A stretch of DNA of 46,366 nt, from NCBI RefSeq assembly GCF_014201315.1, contig NZ_JACHDY010000010.1, positions 1-46,366 of the forward strand. The letters are read 5' to 3'. The DNA comes from Edaphobacter lichenicola. GTDB taxonomy: Bacteria > Acidobacteriota > Terriglobia > Terriglobales > Acidobacteriaceae. Positions 42,775 through 46,366 of the stretch are shown here, in pieces. The translations under genes and the position numbers were made by a program. How positions within the stretch are numbered: the stretch's first letter is position 1; every line of letters begins with the position of its first letter. A model generated the notes under the pieces. It was not told the origin of the DNA, searched no databases, and saw only the letters and a program-made list of their open reading frames with translations.

Positions 42775-44499
42775 ATGTTGAACAGTAACTCTATGTCGTA
42801 CTTCTCTGATATATCCGCCTCGTTCGGGAGAACTTTATCTTCCTTCAACCCCATAGCGAATAAGAACCGGTTCCGCCCTGGTGCGGTCCTTGCCCTGTCT
42901 GGCATTTTCTCGATCGGGGCCTTAGCGCAAACTAGCAGCACGTATGTGCAGACAAACATCATCTCGGACGGTGCGACGGTAAAAGCACTCGTTACCGATC
43001 CCACGCTGATCAATCCCTGGGGTGTTTCAGTCGGTCCGGCTATCTGGATCGATAAGGCCGGCAGCGGCTCGGTGGCGGTCGACACCGCCGCTGGCACCAT
43101 TGCCGCACCGTCGCTGCCGTCGGTCACGATACCGGCAGCCGCTCCCGCGCCGGCGCAAGGCAGTCCGAGCGGCACGGTATACAACAGCAACAACGCTATC
43201 TTTGATATTCCGGGCGGCACATCGGCCTTGTTTCTCTTCGGCACCCTTGACGGCACGATCGCCGCCTGGAATGTGAGCAACGGGACGCAAGCGGTAACGG
43301 TAGTTAATAACTCCACCAAGGCCTCTTATACCGATATCGCGCTCGACACCAACGCAACCGGAACATTTTTGCTAGCGGCCAACTTCAAGCAACGTACCGT
43401 AGACGTCTTCGACAGCACCTTTGCTGCGCACGCTCTTACAGGCAGCTTTGCCGATCCGACATTGCCCGCGGGCTATTCGCCCTTCGGCATCCACAGCATC
43501 GGCGAAAATGTCTATGTGACCTATGCCCAAGTCAACGCCACCACCGGTGAGAGCGTGGGCGCCGGTCTCGGCTATGTCAATGAGTTCGACAACAATGGAA
43601 ACTTCATCGCGCGAGTCGCCAGTCAAAGCGTATTGAATGCGCCGTGGGGGATGGCGCTTGCTCCCGCGGGCTTTGGCAGCTTCGGTGGCGACCTTCTGAT
43701 CGGCAACTTCGGAGACGGCGTAATCAACGCTTTCGATCCCAAGACGTTTGCGCTGATCGGCTCGTTGAACACGAGCGCGGGCACACCGATCGCGAACATC
43801 GGCCTGTGGGAGATGTTCTTCGGACAGAACAGCGGGCAGACCACCACGTTGGGCGATCCCCACACTCTGTACTTCGCCGCCGGTATCAACGGAGAAAAGG
43901 GCGGTCTCTTCGGCTCGATCGCGGTCGCCCAGCCGGCAGCGGCCAACTTCACCCTTCAAGCGTCCGCCAATTCGGTTACAGTCGCTGCAGGGCAGACGGC
44001 CGGGAACGTGACGCTGTCACTTACCGCAGCGAACGGGTTCACAGGCCCTGTGACCTTTTCCTGCACGCCCACCTCGGTCATCTGCACCTTCAGTCAGCCG
44101 TCGGTCACGCTTTCCGGTTCTGGCACAACCTCGGTTACGGTAGCCATCGCTCCAGCAGCTACAGCAGCTCCACCAACGACCGGCGGTGGTTATAACAGAT
44201 CTTCCAATCATTCTGTCCATTGGTTCCAGTCACGGGGCGGCCTCACCCTGGCATTCATCGGCCCAGCTGGACTACTTGCGTTTGCCGGTCTGAAGCGTAG
44301 ATCGATCCTCGCAGGCGGATCGCTCTTTGTTCTCCTGTTGGTAGTAGCTACGGCGGCAATCACCGGTTGCTCTTCGTCCGCGTCTCCGCAGCAGGCAGTC
44401 TCCACAACACCCGCCGCACCCGCTACGACACAGGTTACGGTCAATGCAATCTCGGGGTCGATTACGCAAAGTGTCATGGTCACTCTAACTGTGCAGTAG
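42775..44499 (+). CDS. TIGR03118-family secreted beta-propeller protein with Ig-like region and membrane tail
   Basis: The protein has 574 residues. An N-terminal signal ('GAVLALSGIFSIGALAQ') precedes a propeller-like region (about 55-385) with the TIGR03118 marks 'TDPTLINPWGVSVGPAIWI', 'YSPFGIHSIGENVYVTYAQ' and 'LNAPWGMALAPAGFGSFGGDLLIGNFGDG'. A Ser/Thr-rich Ig-like segment (about 390-460) is followed by a hydrophobic segment near 485-500, then a second one ending in 'AITGCSSSAS', a lipobox-like Cys in an unusual internal position. Expected location is the cell envelope. It is a stand-alone gene with a terminator after it. Confidence 0.88.
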   Translation: MLNSNSMSYFSDISASFGRTLSSFNPIANKNRFRPGAVLALSGIFSIGALAQTSSTYVQTNIISDGATVKALVTDPTLINPWGVSVGPAIWIDKAGSGSVAVDTAAGTIAAPSLPSVTIPAAAPAPAQGSPSGTVYNSNNAIFDIPGGTSALFLFGTLDGTIAAWNVSNGTQAVTVVNNSTKASYTDIALDTNATGTFLLAANFKQRTVDVFDSTFAAHALTGSFADPTLPAGYSPFGIHSIGENVYVTYAQVNATTGESVGAGLGYVNEFDNNGNFIARVASQSVLNAPWGMALAPAGFGSFGGDLLIGNFGDGVINAFDPKTFALIGSLNTSAGTPIANIGLWEMFFGQNSGQTTTLGDPHTLYFAAGINGEKGGLFGSIAVAQPAAANFTLQASANSVTVAAGQTAGNVTLSLTAANGFTGPVTFSCTPTSVICTFSQPSVTLSGSGTTSVTVAIAPAATAAPPTTGGGYNRSSNHSVHWFQSRGGLTLAFIGPAGLLAFAGLKRRSILAGGSLFVLLLVVATAAITGCSSSASPQQAVSTTPAAPATTQVTVNAISGSITQSVMVTLTVQ

Positions 44500-44516
44500 A
44501 TGAGATTTCGCGCTAA

Positions 44517-44542
44517 CAAGGGCTGCCGAGAGGCAGCCCTTG
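44517..44542 (+). terminator. Terminator hairpin after the TIGR03118 gene
   Basis: CAAGGGCTGCC (44517-44527) and GGCAGCCCTTG (44532-44542) make a perfect 11-bp stem with a GAGA loop, 17 bp after the stop codon, followed by CCTTTGCTGG. Confidence 0.75.
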
Positions 44543-44800
44543 CCTTTGCTGGAGAGGAACTTTTATAAACTTTTGGGCATAGCAATTCAGAGACAGGTGG
44601 CTAAGAAAAAGCTTAGCCGGTTGCGGGAGGCGTGCGCTGAGCTACTACTAGTGCAATCGATACCGAATCGCCAGCATCTTTGCAGCGTCGAACGAAGCCC
44701 CATCCCGTTCATGGTGGATAGGGTCGCGATCCCTGAGTGTTGACTGATGATCCGGCAAATTAGTTGTCATGAAAGCCTGACGTAATTTCTCCAAAGAAAT
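44543..44800. other. Intergenic region, no gene seen
   Basis: Nothing recognisable is seen here; open frames are short and not protein-like. Confidence 0.3.
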
Positions 44801-44974
44801 TCACGAATCGTGCTGTGAGCCTTCCAGAGCCCTCATTGTTTTGGTCAGGATCTGTCGTGGAGATAAATGGCAACGCGACAGCATCTCAACTGCGAGCGTG
44901 AGAGCCATTCTCTGCTCCCCGAAAAGTGCTCTCCACATATACTCTTGATTTGCCTGAAGTTCTTCGTGTGTCAT
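44801..44974 (-). CDS. Small hypothetical protein (57 aa)
   Basis: The start is placed at ATG 44974 because AGGAGGG lies 8 bases upstream; a longer frame from 45109 has no such site. The product begins MTHEELQANQEYMWRALFGE and is charged and helical, without membrane segments. I do not recognise a family. Confidence 0.55.
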   Translation of the reverse strand: MTHEELQANQEYMWRALFGEQRMALTLAVEMLSRCHLSPRQILTKTMRALEGSQHDS

Positions 44975-45237
44975 GAATGTGCCCTCCTGCAAGGGGTTAA
45001 TAGGACCCAGTTCGCCGACGATTGGTGTGAGCTCTCTTCGCGATGTGCAAGAAAGAGGAATTGGCAAATCATCTTCAAGTCTCTCGTTCACGTCGTCCTT
45101 GGCGGGCATCAGTCATCTACGGGGAAGATTGACGCTTTCCCTTCTCACTAAAGGAGAACGAGCAAGAAACAAATTTATTCCGTGCCGTGGGAATAAATTT
45201 TTTCTAACTGCGGTTTGCACACCGGGAGAATCTATTC

Positions 45238-45979
45238 ATGAAAGCTAAGCGTCGACCTCCCATTCCGGGGCTCTTCGTCTCGGAAGCTCTATCTGATGGT
45301 GCGATGAACCCGGCGCCTCAGATATCTAATGGCTGTAAAGAATCCAGGCCATTGGCGATCACGGAGAGAATGGCTCAATCCGTTTCACATGACCTCCGCA
45401 ATCGTTTGTCTGTTATTTATTCCAATGTCGAATTCATGAGCGAACCCGGGATGACTCAGTTGGAGCGCAAATAACTTCTGCAGGAGATATACGCACTGTT
45501 CCAAGACATGACCGGAATGCTGGATTCTCTTCTACGGCATACGAAAACGGGCCAGACACTGCACCTCTGTTGGGCATCTCTGAACAAAATGGTTGAACAT
45601 GCGGCTTGCCTGGTCCGCGATTGCGCAAAACTTGGCAGGCTGTCTATAACCTTTTGCTCAACGCCTGACAGGCGGCGACGCTCGGACTTGCTCCAAGAAG
45701 GGTCCAGGTCACGGTTGTCGAGGCCCAGCGGCTTGTTCATATTCGTGTGATCGACATCGGCCGTGGAGTGCCTGCCTCCATTCGACAAACGCTCTTTCAG
45801 CCTTTTGTAAGTACCGAAAAAGTCAACGGAATCGGTCTTGGGCTCGCGATCGTAGATTGCACCGCGAGAGAGCATGGAGGCTAGGAGATTTGGAGGAGTC
45901 CGGCCAGGGACGGACGGTCTTTGGTCTGCATCTTTCAAAGTACGCATTAAACAACCTGACCCTGAGATCGCAGACATGA
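45238..45979 (+). pseudogene. Soluble sensor histidine kinase with in-frame stops and frameshifts
   Basis: The first frame (78 residues) has HisKA 'MAQSVSHDLRNRLSVIYSNVEFM' and stops at a TAA (45472-45474). The same frame then continues with 'LLQEIYALFQDMTGMLDSLLRHT', and after a shift near 45640 gives 'AVYNLLLNA', a TGA, then 'APRRVQVTVVEAQRLVHIRVIDIGRGVPASIRQTLFQPFVSTEK.NGIGLGLAIV'. A further shift gives 'TVFGLHLSKYALN', ending near 45979. All kinase parts are therefore present but disrupted at four or more places. Confidence 0.75.
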
Positions 45980-46366
45980 ACTCGAGTTGAGGTGAAAGGG
46001 GCGATCTGCGTCAAAAGCCGCCCTCTTTGTGACGATTGCCATGGTGTATACAGCCCTGGGCGGCAAAGACCAGTTATGACATGGCTCGAAAAGGGTTATG
46101 AAGAGCGATTTAATCCTGGCATTATACTGCCCCTGCTTTGATCCAGTTCGCTCTGACTCGCGCTTCCAGGATCCTGTGCGTCACATGGGGCATGCGTTGT
46201 AAATTAGGAACGCCAGAAAAATTCTTCCCCGCTCGACAGCCGCCTGCAAGACCAACCCTGCAAGTTGCTTTAGACAAAACGCATCGCGCGCCGATAATCT
46301 GTAAGGCCGATAAATTGCTCACTGAGCCCTAGCCTATTTTCGTCAATTTCACTTGGGCGCTCATTT
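45980..46366. other. Right end of window, no gene seen
   Basis: The last roughly 390 bp hold no frame I would support. A gene could begin beyond the edge. Confidence 0.3.

Noticed and set aside
43372..43959. Minus-strand frames inside the TIGR03118 gene
   Set aside because: They are antisense to a well-supported propeller gene and contain charged low-complexity sequence typical of shadow frames.
1..46366. CRISPR array
   Set aside because: No run of regularly spaced direct repeats is visible on reading the window.

Overview
The window looks like chromosome of a soil acidobacterium (Terriglobia/Acidobacteriaceae type). I infer this from a TIGR03118-family secreted propeller protein, a Tat-exported ferritin-like protein, a fused cyclic-nucleotide-sensor/thioredoxin-reductase-like gene, hopanoid-type radical SAM and Wzi-type remnants, and moderately high GC. 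No rRNA, CRISPR array or complete tRNA is visible.

Left half (1 to about 21984): the right part of an integrated mobile element. It carries plasmid/ICE-type genes (a zinc-ribbon-like small protein, an ArdC-like antirestriction protein, a DUF6908-like protein, a ParB-like protein), then a group II intron on the minus strand (about 3864-6082) whose maturase has no endonuclease domain. Next is a large defence locus. A three-gene plus-strand operon (981, 701 and 2003 aa) ends in a giant DEAD-box/DUF1998-type helicase and converges on a minus-strand vsr-cytosine methyltransferase pair. I read this as a Druantia type II-like system (druF, druG, druE, druM) with a Vsr mismatch endonuclease. Beyond a divergent spacer with an 11-bp palindrome follow three more nuclease-like genes (NYN, DUF3800, PD-(D/E)XK), possible extra defence functions. 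The element appears to end at a 58-nt 3' fragment of tRNA-Leu(CAA), preceded by an exact tandem 10-bp repeat: the expected look of a tyrosine-integrase attachment site. The intact tRNA and integrase would lie left of the window.

Right half (21985-46366): chromosomal flank rich in broken genes. From 22.3 to 31.8 kb nearly every gene is frameshifted: a LuxR-type remnant, a multi-PAS histidine kinase with five frameshifts, an NAD(P)-binding protein, a SnoaL-like protein, an aldehyde dehydrogenase, the cNMP/thioredoxin-reductase fusion, a UvrD-like helicase fragment and an IS110 transposase with a 53-bp internal inversion. Further remnants are Wzi, radical SAM, IS481, an aspartyl-protease/PDZ protein and a second histidine kinase. 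Intact genes are the FixJ-type regulator (C-terminally short), the ferritin-like protein, a DJ-1/PfpI-YHS protein, a LytS/LytTR two-component pair, a small secreted protein, the TIGR03118 protein and a 57-aa ORF. In contrast the island has long undisturbed reading frames (2003 codons in druE), which argues against uniform sequencing error.
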